58,142 bases of DNA from Proteiniphilum sp. (GTDB taxonomy: Bacteria; Bacteroidota; Bacteroidia; Bacteroidales; Dysgonomonadaceae): NCBI GenBank assembly GCA_028709605.1, contig JAQVWR010000008.1, positions 1 to 58,142 on the forward strand, written 5' to 3'. Below the pieces are notes generated by a model that did not search any database, had not been told where the DNA came from, and worked only from the letters and a program-made list of their open reading frames with translations. The translations under genes and the position numbers were made by a program. The stretch's first letter is position 1; the number at the start of each line of letters is the position of its first letter. This document shows positions 48,508 through 58,142 of the stretch, piece after piece.

Positions 48508-49404
48508 CTATTCCATTAGTTTTGCTTCAAGCACCTGGCTCATGGAAAAATGATCCAGTCCCAGGTAGTAGGCGGCGGCATCGACCAGTGCTTCCATCGG
48601 CACCAGACCGATCACCTCAGCTCCCACCACAGATACCCCGTAGCGCCGTGCTTCGATCCGCACCAACTCCTGAGCGCGGTAGATGGCGGTTTTGGTATAG
48701 TCGGTCAGGTTCATCGAGACCTGGGTGATGCCCCTCTCCTCCAGGGCTACCCCCATCGCCTTGCAGTAACGGAGACCGCCCCCTATGTAGCGCACCTTTT
48801 TAGCGATGGCCGTGGCGATGGCAAGGTCACCGGTGCCCAGGTTCACATTGTAGGCCACCAGCGGCATGCGTGCACCCACGGCAACGGCTCCCGCGGTGGC
48901 ATGCGGCTCCGCGGGACCAAAATCGGCCTGCCACTCCGGCAGCTGCATCTTCTCCGCAAGCCCTTCGAATTCACCCTTACGCACAGCTGCAAGGTTCTCG
49001 CGATGCGGTGCAGAGGCCGATTTCTCATAGAGGAACACCGGCAGTCGATATTGATCCGCCACCGTTTGTGCCACCTCTTTCGAGAGGGCAATCGCCTCCT
49101 CCATCGTCACGTTGCGGATGGGGATAAAGGGCACCACATCCACCGCACCCATGCGGGGATGCTGTCCCCTGTGCTGTGTCAGATCGATCAGCTCCACCGC
49201 CCTTCCCACCGCATCGATCACCGCATGCTTCAATGCTTCGGGTTCACCCACGACGGTGATCACCGATCGGTTATGGTCCGCATCGCTGCTGTAATCGAGC
49301 AGTTTCACCCCTTCTCTGCCGCGGAAAGCATCCGCGATCTTTTCTACTTTTGCTTTGTCGCGTCCCTCACTGAAATTGGGTACGCACTCCATGATCCTGT
49401 TCAT
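48508..49404 (-). CDS. ftcD: glutamate formiminotransferase
   Basis: 298 residues from the ATG at 49404 (MNRIMECVPNFSEGRD); the frame extends seven codons further. Transfers the formimino group of N-formimino-glutamate to tetrahydrofolate and releases glutamate. The signature PRMGAVDVVPFIPI is near residue 85, VFLYEKSASAPHRENLA near 140, and the family core GARMPLVAYNVNLGT near 190. Only the transferase half is present; the cyclodeaminase is a separate gene. First gene of the ftcD-pnuC-hutI-cyclodeaminase-hutH operon. Confidence 0.95.
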   Translation of the reverse strand: MNRIMECVPNFSEGRDKAKVEKIADAFRGREGVKLLDYSSDADHNRSVITVVGEPEALKHAVIDAVGRAVELIDLTQHRGQHPRMGAVDVVPFIPIRNVTMEEAIALSKEVAQTVADQYRLPVFLYEKSASAPHRENLAAVRKGEFEGLAEKMQLPEWQADFGPAEPHATAGAVAVGARMPLVAYNVNLGTGDLAIATAIAKKVRYIGGGLRYCKAMGVALEERGITQVSMNLTDYTKTAIYRAQELVRIEARRYGVSVVGAEVIGLVPMEALVDAAAYYLGLDHFSMSQVLEAKLME

Positions 49405-49441
49405 TGATGATGTAATGTTTCGCAATAAATTTGTTTCGTTG

Positions 49442-49449
49442 CAAATGTA
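49442..49449 (-). promoter_or_regulatory. -7 element of the ftcD-pnuC-hutI-hutH operon
   Basis: TACATTTG on the minus strand, 37 bp before the ftcD start and after hutU. It suggests that the downstream operon can be transcribed without hutU. No clear -33 TTTG. Confidence 0.45.
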
Positions 49450-49505
49450 TCGTTATAATTCCGATTTCGTTCGTTTTTTGGGGATGATTTCTTGATGCAG
49501 GGCGC

Positions 49506-51494
<1,989 letters not shown>

Positions 51495-51572
51495 TCAATG
51501 ATTCGATTAAAACTTGTTACATCAGGATGTAAGATCATTCCCCCTCATATTTGGAAATACCTGCTCAACAAT

Positions 51573-51630
51573 ATTCCATTTGTAAAGGAATGATTGACTT
51601 ATTGATTGTAAAAATAGAAAATTCCGGAAT
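51573..51630. promoter_or_regulatory. candidate hut operators upstream of hutU
   Basis: Two inverted repeats with ATTCC/GGAAT arms: 51573-51591 (ATTCC, 9 nt, GGAAT, with extra TT/AA pairs inside) and the perfect ATTCCGGAAT at 51621-51630. They lie just downstream of the hutU -7 element and in the shared region with cutC. No hut repressor gene is in the window. Confidence 0.4.
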
Positions 51631-51636
51631 GATAAA

Positions 51637-51644
51637 CAAAAATA
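51637..51644 (-). promoter_or_regulatory. -7 element of hutU
   Basis: TATTTTTG on the minus strand, 142 bp before the hutU start. The predicted leader of about 130 nt contains the ATTCC/GGAAT palindromes. The -33 box is not clear. Confidence 0.4.
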
Positions 51645-51675
51645 TTTAAAAAAAGACACCCCATCCATTCGATTA

Positions 51676-51707
51676 TTTGCCTGCTTTAAGTAAATATATT
51701 ACTTTCG
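51676..51707 (+). promoter_or_regulatory. promoter of cutC and the hexosaminidase gene
   Basis: TTTG (51676-51679), 20 bp, TACTTTCG (51700-51707), one mismatch in the -7 box. It lies 47 bp before the ATG at 51755 and downstream of the earlier in-frame ATG at 51677, which rules out that longer start. Confidence 0.55.
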
Positions 51708-51754
51708 CTAAAATATTTAAAATAATATCGTTTTTTTCGGATCATAAAACAGTC

Positions 51755-52513
51755 ATGAGTGACTACAAACTGGAAATTTGCGCCAACTCGGTGGTCAGCT
51801 GTCTGGAGGCGCAAAAGGGAGGGGCATACAGGGTGGAACTCTGCGCCGCCATTCCCGAGGGAGGTACCACTCCCTCCTATGGAGAGATCGCACTGGCACG
51901 AGAGCTGCTGCAGATCAAGCTGCACGTGATCATTCGTCCCCGCGGGGGTGATTTTCTCTACTCCGACCTGGAGCACCGCATTATGCTGAAAGAGATCGAA
52001 ATGGCCCGCAGACTGGGTGCGGATGGTATCGTCATCGGCTGCCTCACGGCCAACGGCGAAATTGATCTGCCGCGCAACAGGGAACTGATGGATGCCGCAC
52101 AGGGGATGAGCGTCACTTTCCACCGGGCGTTCGACATGTGCCGTGATCCGTATGAGAGCCTGGAACGGGTCATTGAGCTGGGGTGCGACCGGATTCTCAC
52201 TTCCGGTCAGCAATCCAAGGCGGAGCAGGGAATCTCCCTGCTTCGGGAGTTAGTGAAACGAGCCGGTGAAAGGATCATCATCATGCCGGGCAGCGGTGTG
52301 AATGCACAGAACATTGCCTCCCTGGCACAGACCACCGGTGCACGGGAGTTTCATCTTTCTGCACGGGAACTGACGGAGAGCGGAATGATTTACCGTAATC
52401 CGAATGTGAAGATGGGTGGTGAAACGATCGTAATCGACGAGTATGCAGTACCGGTCACCTGTGCCAATAAGGTGCGACAGACAATTAATGCACTCCATAG
52501 AATATCTGAATAA
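51755..52513 (+). CDS. cutC: CutC family protein (copper homeostasis name)
   Basis: 252 residues from the ATG at 51755 (MSDYKLEICANSVVSCLEAQKG), chosen because the promoter overlaps the longer reading. A TIM-barrel protein with RVELCAAIPEGGTTPSYGEI, VIIRPRGGDFLYSD, GADGIVIGCLTANGEID, VTFHRAFDM and DRILTSGQQSKAEQG, all CutC marks. The role in copper handling is disputed for bacteria, and the conserved pocket suggests an enzyme. It is 23 bp upstream of the hexosaminidase, so the pair is likely one operon, which may point to sugar metabolism. Confidence 0.92.
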   Translation: MSDYKLEICANSVVSCLEAQKGGAYRVELCAAIPEGGTTPSYGEIALARELLQIKLHVIIRPRGGDFLYSDLEHRIMLKEIEMARRLGADGIVIGCLTANGEIDLPRNRELMDAAQGMSVTFHRAFDMCRDPYESLERVIELGCDRILTSGQQSKAEQGISLLRELVKRAGERIIIMPGSGVNAQNIASLAQTTGAREFHLSARELTESGMIYRNPNVKMGGETIVIDEYAVPVTCANKVRQTINALHRISE

Positions 52514-52536
52514 TCAATTCATAAAATTTACATAAC

Positions 52537-54870
52537 ATGAAGAAAATAATCAGACTACAATTACTAACGACTGTTGTCATCCTGTTTTTCGCCTGTAGCA
52601 CAGGAGGCAAAGGATCGGCCGAAGCAAACTACCAGGTGGTGCCCCTGCCCGAACAGATTGAGATGACGGAGGGAGAAGCATTCACGCTCACCAGTTCCAC
52701 CAAGATCGTATACCCGGAAGGAAACGAGAAGATGGAGCGCAACGCTGCGTTTCTGGCCGATTACATAGAGCTGTCGGCCGGCATCAAGCCGGCAGTGACT
52801 ACGGCAGCTGCCGAAAAAGATGCCGTGATTCTCTCCCTGGGACTGCAGCATGACAACCCGGAAGCATACCGGATCAGCGTAACCGGCCAAACGATCCGCA
52901 TTGAGGGAGCCTCCGAAGCAGCGGTCTTCTACGGTATCCAAACGCTGCGCAAATCGGTTCCTGCAGGCAACTACAAACAGGTCTCCTTTGCTGCGGCCAC
53001 CATCAATGATGCACCCCGCTTTGCCTACCGCGGCATGATGCTCGATGTGGCCCGTCACTTTCAACCAGTGGAATTTGTAAAAAAATATATCGACCTGTTG
53101 GCATTGCACAACATCAACCGTTTTCACTGGCACCTGACCGAGGATCAGGGGTGGCGTATCGAAATTGACGCCTATCCGAAGCTGACGGAGGTCGGCTCGA
53201 TGCGTAACGAGACGGTGATCGGCCGCAACACGGACCAATATGACGGCACACCACACGGCGGCTTCTACACAAAGGAAGAGCTAAAAGAGGTGGTTGCCTA
53301 TGCGGCAGAGCGATACATCACCATCATCCCCGAAATAGATCTGCCGGGACATATGCTGGCTGCGCTGACCGCCTATCCGGAGCTGGGATGTACCGGAGGC
53401 CCCTATGAGGTAGCGCGTAAGTGGGGTATCTTCGAAGATGTGCTCTGCCCCGGTAAGGAAGAGACCTTCACCTTTCTGGAGGCAGTGCTGACAGAGGTGA
53501 TGGAGATCTTCCCCTCCGAATACATTCATATCGGCGGTGACGAAGCGCCCAAGACACGCTGGGAGAAATGCCCCGATTGTCAGGCCCGCATCAGGGAGCT
53601 GGGGCTGACCGACCACGACGGACACTTGGCTGAGCACTACCTGCAGAGCTACGTGACTGCCCGCATCGAGAAGTTCCTGAACGAGCACGGACGCAACATC
53701 ATCGGCTGGGATGAGATCCTGGAAGGTGAGCTGGCCCCCAACGCTACGGTGATGTCGTGGCGCGGCATGGGAGGAGGCATACAGGCCGCACAGATGGGTC
53801 ACGATGTGATCATGACCCCGACCACCTACTGCTACTTCGATTATTATCAGACGCAGCATACCGACGGGGAACCGCTGGCGATCGGCGGGTACCTGCCTCT
53901 GGAACAGGTCTATAGCTTTGAGCCGGCACCCGATCAGCTTACTACGGAGCAAAAAAACCATATTCTGGGTGCACAAGCCAACCTCTGGACGGAGTATGTC
54001 AGTGAAAAGGAGCATGTGGAATATATGACCCTGCCGCGACTGGCAGCCATGTGCGAGGTACAGTGGATGGAACCGGCAAAGAAAGATTACGCTGCGTTCC
54101 TGAGTCGCCTGCCCCGGCTGCTGGCTCTGTATGACAAGCTGGGATACCATTACGCCACCCACGTATTCGATGTAGAAGCGAAGCTGACACCCAATTTCGA
54201 TACCAACGCACTCGACGTAACCTTCAGCACGATCGACGATGCACCGGTTTACTACACGCTGGACGGAAGCGAGCCCACCGAATCGTCGCAGAGGTATGAA
54301 GGCACATTAGCCATCCGGGAAAACTGCGAACTGAAGGCGATGGCCATCCGTCAGGGCAAGAAGAGCAAGCTCTTCAGTGAGAAGATTGCTATCAGCGCCT
54401 CCAGCTTTAAGCCCACAGAGCTGCTCACCACACCCGCCAGCGGTTACGCATACGACGGGGCAGCCATGCTGGTGGACGGCTTGTACGGCAACAGCACCTA
54501 TTATCGCTCCGGTCGATGGATCGGTTTTCAGAAAGAGGATCTGGTGGCAGTGATCGACCTGCTGCAGCCCACCGCAATCCACACAGCGGAGATCCGCACA
54601 GCAGTGGTGACAGGTGACTGGATCTTCGACGCATCGGAGCTCCTCATCGAGAGCTCTGACGACAACAAGCGCTTCACACAAGTTGTGGCACAAAAGATTA
54701 CCGACGACAGAAAAGAACACTGGTCCGATATCTCTGACCACACGTTCACCTTCGCACCGGTGACTGCCCGTTACTTCAAAGTGACAGTGAAGCCCTCCCT
54801 GATACCGGAATGGCACCCCGGCAAGGGCAACAGAGCTTTTGTCTTTGTGGATGAGATCAGACTCGATTGA
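52537..54870 (+). CDS. beta-N-acetylhexosaminidase, GH20 lipoprotein
   Basis: 777 residues. Lipoprotein signal with Cys20 (LFFACST), so envelope-bound. A GH20b domain (about 30-150) precedes the catalytic TIM barrel, which has RFHWHLTEDQGWRIEID, PEIDLPGHMLAAL and the catalytic pair Asp335-Glu336 in HIGGDEAPK. After the barrel (about 545) come a chitobiase C-terminal-like segment (DDAPVYYTLDGSEPTESSQRY) and an F5/8-type carbohydrate-binding domain (about 640-777). Releases terminal GlcNAc or GalNAc from glycans or chitin fragments. Followed by a repeat and a terminator. Confidence 0.95.
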   Translation: MKKIIRLQLLTTVVILFFACSTGGKGSAEANYQVVPLPEQIEMTEGEAFTLTSSTKIVYPEGNEKMERNAAFLADYIELSAGIKPAVTTAAAEKDAVILSLGLQHDNPEAYRISVTGQTIRIEGASEAAVFYGIQTLRKSVPAGNYKQVSFAAATINDAPRFAYRGMMLDVARHFQPVEFVKKYIDLLALHNINRFHWHLTEDQGWRIEIDAYPKLTEVGSMRNETVIGRNTDQYDGTPHGGFYTKEELKEVVAYAAERYITIIPEIDLPGHMLAALTAYPELGCTGGPYEVARKWGIFEDVLCPGKEETFTFLEAVLTEVMEIFPSEYIHIGGDEAPKTRWEKCPDCQARIRELGLTDHDGHLAEHYLQSYVTARIEKFLNEHGRNIIGWDEILEGELAPNATVMSWRGMGGGIQAAQMGHDVIMTPTTYCYFDYYQTQHTDGEPLAIGGYLPLEQVYSFEPAPDQLTTEQKNHILGAQANLWTEYVSEKEHVEYMTLPRLAAMCEVQWMEPAKKDYAAFLSRLPRLLALYDKLGYHYATHVFDVEAKLTPNFDTNALDVTFSTIDDAPVYYTLDGSEPTESSQRYEGTLAIRENCELKAMAIRQGKKSKLFSEKIAISASSFKPTELLTTPASGYAYDGAAMLVDGLYGNSTYYRSGRWIGFQKEDLVAVIDLLQPTAIHTAEIRTAVVTGDWIFDASELLIESSDDNKRFTQVVAQKITDDRKEHWSDISDHTFTFAPVTARYFKVTVKPSLIPEWHPGKGNRAFVFVDEIRLD

Positions 54871-54880
54871 ATCAGATTGA

Positions 54881-54920
54881 GGAAGACTGAGGAAAATTGA
54901 GGAAGACTGAGGAAAATTGA
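54881..54920 (+). repeat. 20-bp direct tandem duplication
   Basis: Positions 54881-54900 and 54901-54920 are identical. They fall between the hexosaminidase stop and its terminator; no function is evident. Confidence 0.9.
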
Positions 54921-54956
54921 AAAAGCGCCGTACCTTTCGGGATACGGCGTTTTTTT
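54921..54956 (+). terminator. terminator after the hexosaminidase gene
   Basis: A-tract, stem CGCCGTA against TACGGCG, and seven T at the end. Convergent with endonuclease IV; it could work on both strands. Confidence 0.85.
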
Positions 54957-54967
54957 ATGGCAAATGA

Positions 54968-55819
54968 TCAGTGAGAAGACTGCTGCAATGCATAAAGCAT
55001 CCGGATCTCTTCCGCCCAGAGGGTTTCATCGGGGGTCTCAAGGATCAGCGGCAGGTCATCGAAGCGGGGATCATTCATGATCAAGGTAAAGAGATCCATG
55101 TTCATCACCCCCTTGCCGAGGCTGTCATGGCGGTCCACCCGCGTAGCCAGTTCTTTCTTGGAGTCGTTGATGTGCATGCCTTTCAGGTAACGAAAGCCGA
55201 TGATCCCGTCAAATTTCCGAAAGGTATCCTCGAATCCTTCCCGGGTTCTGATCTCGTAACCCGCAGCCAGGGTATGGGCCGTATCCAGACAGACCCCCAC
55301 CCTGCTTTTGTCCTCCACCTTGTCGATGATCTGGGCAATCTGCTCAAAGGTATGCCCCAGATTCGTGCCCTGCCCTGCCGTATTCTCGATTACGGCAGTC
55401 ACCCCGCCGGTTCTCTCCAGTGCCAGGTTGATCGATTCGGCGATCCGGTCGAGGCAGTCATCCACAGAGATCCGGTTCAGGTGGCTTCCCGGATGGAAGT
55501 TGAGCCGGTTGAGGCCGAGCTGCCCGCACCGCTTCATCTCATCGTTGAAAGCGGCACGTGATTTCTGCACCTCCTCTTCGCCCGGATTACCCAGGTTGAT
55601 CAGATAGCTGCTGTGCGGGAGGATATGATCCGGTGAAAAGCCAAACTCAAGGCAACGGGAGCGGAACAGATCGATATTCTGTTCGGTATAGGCGGCAGCG
55701 AACCACTGCCGCTGGTTCTTCGTAAAAAAGGCGAATGCCTTTGCCCCGATGGCGTGGGCGTTGAGCGGTGCATTTTCCACACCGCCTGATGCGCTGATAT
55801 GTGCTCCTACATACTTCAT
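54968..55819 (-). CDS. nfo: endonuclease IV
   Basis: 283 residues from the ATG at 55819 ([13 protein letters not shown]); a TTG five codons upstream is less likely. An AP endonuclease of base-excision repair. The TIM barrel shows the metal-site motifs [20 protein letters not shown] near residue 105, [13 protein letters not shown] near 140, [15 protein letters not shown] near 175 and [19 protein letters not shown] near 215. Cytoplasmic. It stands alone between the hexosaminidase terminator and the histidine kinase. Confidence 0.95.
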   Translation of the reverse strand: MKYVGAHISASGGVENAPLNAHAIGAKAFAFFTKNQRQWFAAAYTEQNIDLFRSRCLEFGFSPDHILPHSSYLINLGNPGEEEVQKSRAAFNDEMKRCGQLGLNRLNFHPGSHLNRISVDDCLDRIAESINLALERTGGVTAVIENTAGQGTNLGHTFEQIAQIIDKVEDKSRVGVCLDTAHTLAAGYEIRTREGFEDTFRKFDGIIGFRYLKGMHINDSKKELATRVDRHDSLGKGVMNMDLFTLIMNDPRFDDLPLILETPDETLWAEEIRMLYALQQSSH

Positions 55820-55857
55820 ATGATTCAATTCCAATCAATGTATCATCGTAAAAAAAA

Positions 55858-55865
55858 CAAATATA
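55858..55865 (-). promoter_or_regulatory. -7 element of nfo
   Basis: TATATTTG on the minus strand, 38 bp before the nfo start. The -33 box is not clear. Confidence 0.4.
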
Positions 55866-55920
55866 CAACGATTTGCCGAAAAATCCGATTTCCGGTGCGC
55901 AACAGATTCACAGGACAACC

Positions 55921-57669
55921 CTAACTGCGTATTTTCGGGAAAGTGATCAGGAAGGAGAGACCTCCTTCGGCACGGTTACGGGCAAGGATGCTCCCCTTAT
56001 GGAAGAGCACCGCATTCTTCACGATGGAAAGGCCCAGTCCGGAGCCTCCCGTCTTGCGGGTGCGTCCCTCATTCACCCGGTAAAACCGTTCGAAGATGCG
56101 CACCAGATGCTTTTCCTCCAGTCCGGCACCGGTATCATGAAACTCAAAATAAAAGACATCTTCGTTCCCGCTATAACAACGGATCACGATGTCGATATCC
56201 TCACCGCCGTAGGCGATGGCATTCTCCGTCAGGTTGCGGAAGATGGAGTAGAGTAATGTCCGGCTACCGTAAAGCACAACCTGCTCATCCACCTCAACCA
56301 TGAAACGGTCGCCCTTCTCCGCCATTTTCTCTGCCAGGTCGCTCTCCAGTTCGTACAGCAGAGCCCGGATATTCACCGATTCCAGTTCAAACCGATCGGA
56401 TGCCTCTTCGATCTTGGTGAGCATGCTGATATCCTGGATGAGCTCAGAGAGGCGGATGGTCTGTGCATAGGCTCTGTCGAGAAAGGCACGTACACGGTCG
56501 TCGATGTCGTCGCCGGAGAGGCTCAGGATCGTCTCCAGGTATCCGCGGATGCTGGTCACGGGTGTCCGCAGCTCATGAGCGATGTTGTTGGTCATCTCCT
56601 GTTTGAGCAGCCGTCGCTTCTCCATCTTGGTGATATCACTGATATAGAGCTCAAAGCTTCGATCCTCGAAGATGATCACCCGCACATTGAACATTTTTCC
56701 GCTCTTGTTGATGCGTTGTGAAAAGACCTGCTCAGATGGAGCATCCTTTTCGAGGAAACGCACCACCTTCCTGAATGCAGGATCTGCAAAGAGATTTTCC
56801 GTGATCAATGTGGGTGACTCAAGGATCACGTTGAGATATTGCAGAAAATGGGAATTGGCATAAAGCTGTTTCCGCGCTGCCGAGAAGATGGCGATACCTT
56901 CTTCCGAGAATTGGAAGTGCTGCAACAGCTTCTCCCGCTCGGCTGCCAGACAACGTCGGTTTTCCTGCAACAGGTTGTAATTTTCTACAATGACTGCGCT
57001 TACCTCACCCACCTCGTCGTCGGCAAAAACAAAAGAGGGAGGAATCGATGCTCCCTTTTTTACGTTCTGGGAGAACTCTCTCAACTCCCGTATCGACCTG
57101 GAGAAACGATTGGCGAAATAAATCATCATCAGCACACAAACGATAAAGAAGAGGAGGATATAGTAGGTAAAAGAATTGCCCGAATGAATAAAGGAGCGCA
57201 GATCCACATCGTAGGGAAAGGCGACCCGGACAAAGCCCCCCGCTGTTTTCTTTGCATAGTAAAGATACTCCAACTGATTGCTGGCAGAACGGCGGATATC
57301 CGAACCGCTGCCTTCGGTGATGCTTTTCTGTATCTCGGGACGCATCAGGTGGTTCTCCATGGCAACTGCTTCCATCCGGTTGTCGAACAGCACCTCTCCC
57401 TCGCGGCCAATCAGCGTAAGGCGCAGCTCCGGATGCATATACTGCAGCAGCTCTACCAGCCTGGCGGTATCATTTTCTCTGAGGATATGGTTTTTCCGGA
57501 GGTAGTTTGCGATCAGCAGCGCATCGTTGTCGAGCATCCGCTCCAGGCTACCGGTACGTTCCTGTTTCACCTGTTGCTGCTCAAAAAAGATGACACCCGC
57601 GGTGAAGAGGGCAATGATCAGAGAGAAAGACAGCAGGATGCGCCGTTTGAAGGAGAACTTTTTTTTCAT
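55921..57669 (-). CDS. membrane sensor histidine kinase (PhoR-like)
   Basis: 582 residues. Two membrane helices (about 10-30 and 165-185) flank an extracytoplasmic sensor region; a HAMP-like segment (YFANRFSRSIRELREFSQNV) and a PAS-like region follow. The kinase core has NIAHELRTPVTSIRGYLE with the phospho-accepting His365, ENAIAYGGEDIDI (N box), FEFHDTGAGLEEKHL and RKTGGSGLGLSIVKNAV (G boxes). It overlaps the response-regulator gene by 4 bp (ATGA), a sign of translational coupling. The domain order and partner resemble PhoR/PhoB of phosphate sensing, but no phosphate genes are in the window. Confidence 0.93.
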   Translation of the reverse strand: MKKKFSFKRRILLSFSLIIALFTAGVIFFEQQQVKQERTGSLERMLDNDALLIANYLRKNHILRENDTARLVELLQYMHPELRLTLIGREGEVLFDNRMEAVAMENHLMRPEIQKSITEGSGSDIRRSASNQLEYLYYAKKTAGGFVRVAFPYDVDLRSFIHSGNSFTYYILLFFIVCVLMMIYFANRFSRSIRELREFSQNVKKGASIPPSFVFADDEVGEVSAVIVENYNLLQENRRCLAAEREKLLQHFQFSEEGIAIFSAARKQLYANSHFLQYLNVILESPTLITENLFADPAFRKVVRFLEKDAPSEQVFSQRINKSGKMFNVRVIIFEDRSFELYISDITKMEKRRLLKQEMTNNIAHELRTPVTSIRGYLETILSLSGDDIDDRVRAFLDRAYAQTIRLSELIQDISMLTKIEEASDRFELESVNIRALLYELESDLAEKMAEKGDRFMVEVDEQVVLYGSRTLLYSIFRNLTENAIAYGGEDIDIVIRCYSGNEDVFYFEFHDTGAGLEEKHLVRIFERFYRVNEGRTRKTGGSGLGLSIVKNAVLFHKGSILARNRAEGGLSFLITFPKIRS

Positions 57670-58142
57670 GGCTCTTTCCCGGGATCGAGGTTCAGGTAAT
57701 AACCGAAACCGGAACGGTTCACAATGATGCCCGCATACTCGCCCAGCTTCTTTCGGAGACGGGTAATATGCACATCGACGGTGCGGTCGAGCACGTACTC
57801 ATGATCGCCCCAGACGCTGCCGAGGATCTCCGCACGGGTAAGCACATTGGGAGCCACCTGTGCCAACAACGACAGGATCTCAAACTCCTTCTTGGTGAGT
57901 GACACCTCCGCATCGTCAATAGACACCCTGTCGGCACGAATATCGATGGTCAGTCCCCGGTAGCTCCACCGGGTCTCTGCCGGCATCCGCACCAGGGATG
58001 TGCGCTTCAGAAGTGCTTTCACACGGGCAATCACCTCCTTCACCGAGAAAGGTTTGGAGATATAGTCATCCCCGCCAAGCGAAAAGCCGGTCAGCATATC
58101 GTTCTCCCTGTTTTTGGCAGTGAGGAAGATGATGGGAATGCA
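57666..58142 (-). CDS. OmpR/PhoB-type response regulator (partial)
   Basis: The 5' end lies past the right edge; 158 residues remain. The visible receiver part is IIFLTAKN with the conserved switch Thr, and GGDDYISKPFSVKEVIARVKALLKR with the conserved Lys. The phospho-accepting Asp is outside the window. The C-terminal winged-helix domain (SLTKKEFEILSLLAQVAPNVLTRAE, HITRLRKKLGEY, GFGYYL) is typical of the OmpR family. Overlaps the kinase start by 4 bp, so the two form one unit. Confidence 0.93.
   Translation of the reverse strand, partial: CIPIIFLTAKNRENDMLTGFSLGGDDYISKPFSVKEVIARVKALLKRTSLVRMPAETRWSYRGLTIDIRADRVSIDDAEVSLTKKEFEILSLLAQVAPNVLTRAEILGSVWGDHEYVLDRTVDVHITRLRKKLGEYAGIIVNRSGFGYYLNLDPGKEP

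Noticed and set aside
51677-51754. earlier start for cutC at 51677
   Set aside because: The start would lie upstream of the predicted transcript start and the added residues are not conserved.

Overview
The window looks like chromosomal DNA of a Bacteroidota (Bacteroidales) bacterium, probably near the Dysgonomonadaceae/Porphyromonadaceae (inference from gene content and general sequence character). Signs of this are: repeated promoter-like elements of the TTTG-N19/20-TAnnTTTG type in front of many genes, no convincing Shine-Dalgarno sequences, lipoprotein-type secreted sugar enzymes, a degenerate Nudix-type sugar regulator beside a galactose operon, and the tig-clpP-clpX order. No rRNA, tRNA, CRISPR array, prophage or insertion sequence was found. 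Almost every gene is intact; the two edge genes are cut by the window.

Layout. 1-3184 (minus): a secreted three-gene sugar operon (Tat-exported Gfo/Idh/MocA oxidoreductase, DUF1080 lipoprotein, sugar isomerase/epimerase-like lipoprotein) that resembles the recently recognised 3-keto-glycoside pathway. 3561-5219 (plus): an AMP-forming acyl-CoA ligase, ended by an 18-bp perfect hairpin. 5348-13038 (minus): carA followed by two full-length tandem carB genes whose sequences resemble the eukaryotic CAD-type enzyme. 13392-18490: an unusual glycan locus made of a GT4 glycosyltransferase fused to an all-helical C-terminal domain, a GH130 enzyme on the opposite strand, and a second GT4. 18544-19245: a SIMPL-domain protein. 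19270-23710 (minus): galM, sugar permease, galK and a Nudix-like regulator, with candidate operators upstream.

23927-29921 (minus): CNNM/CBS protein and nucleotidyltransferase; TetR-fabG-rluA; CPBP protease-DUF3109. 30150-39418 (plus): the protein-quality block tig-clpP-clpX, then recQ, dxs and trkA. 39460-42054 (minus): clpB. 42266-42925 (plus): hemolysin-III/PAQR. 43015-44400 (minus): an MFS transporter. 44480-51494 (minus): a complete histidine-utilisation region, hutU, then ftcD-pnuC-hutI-cyclodeaminase-hutH, with a PnuC-type vitamin transporter embedded by overlap and abutment. 51755-54870 (plus): cutC and a GH20 beta-hexosaminidase lipoprotein. 54968-58142 (minus): endonuclease IV and a PhoR/PhoB-like two-component pair, the regulator cut by the window end.

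Most of the window is ordinary metabolism and housekeeping. The parts that best merit follow-up are the GT4-fusion/GH130/GT4 locus, the double eukaryote-like carB with a CAAT repeat around the second start codon, the PnuC inside the hut operon, the candidate operators of the galactose and hut operons, and the keto-glycoside operon at the left edge.
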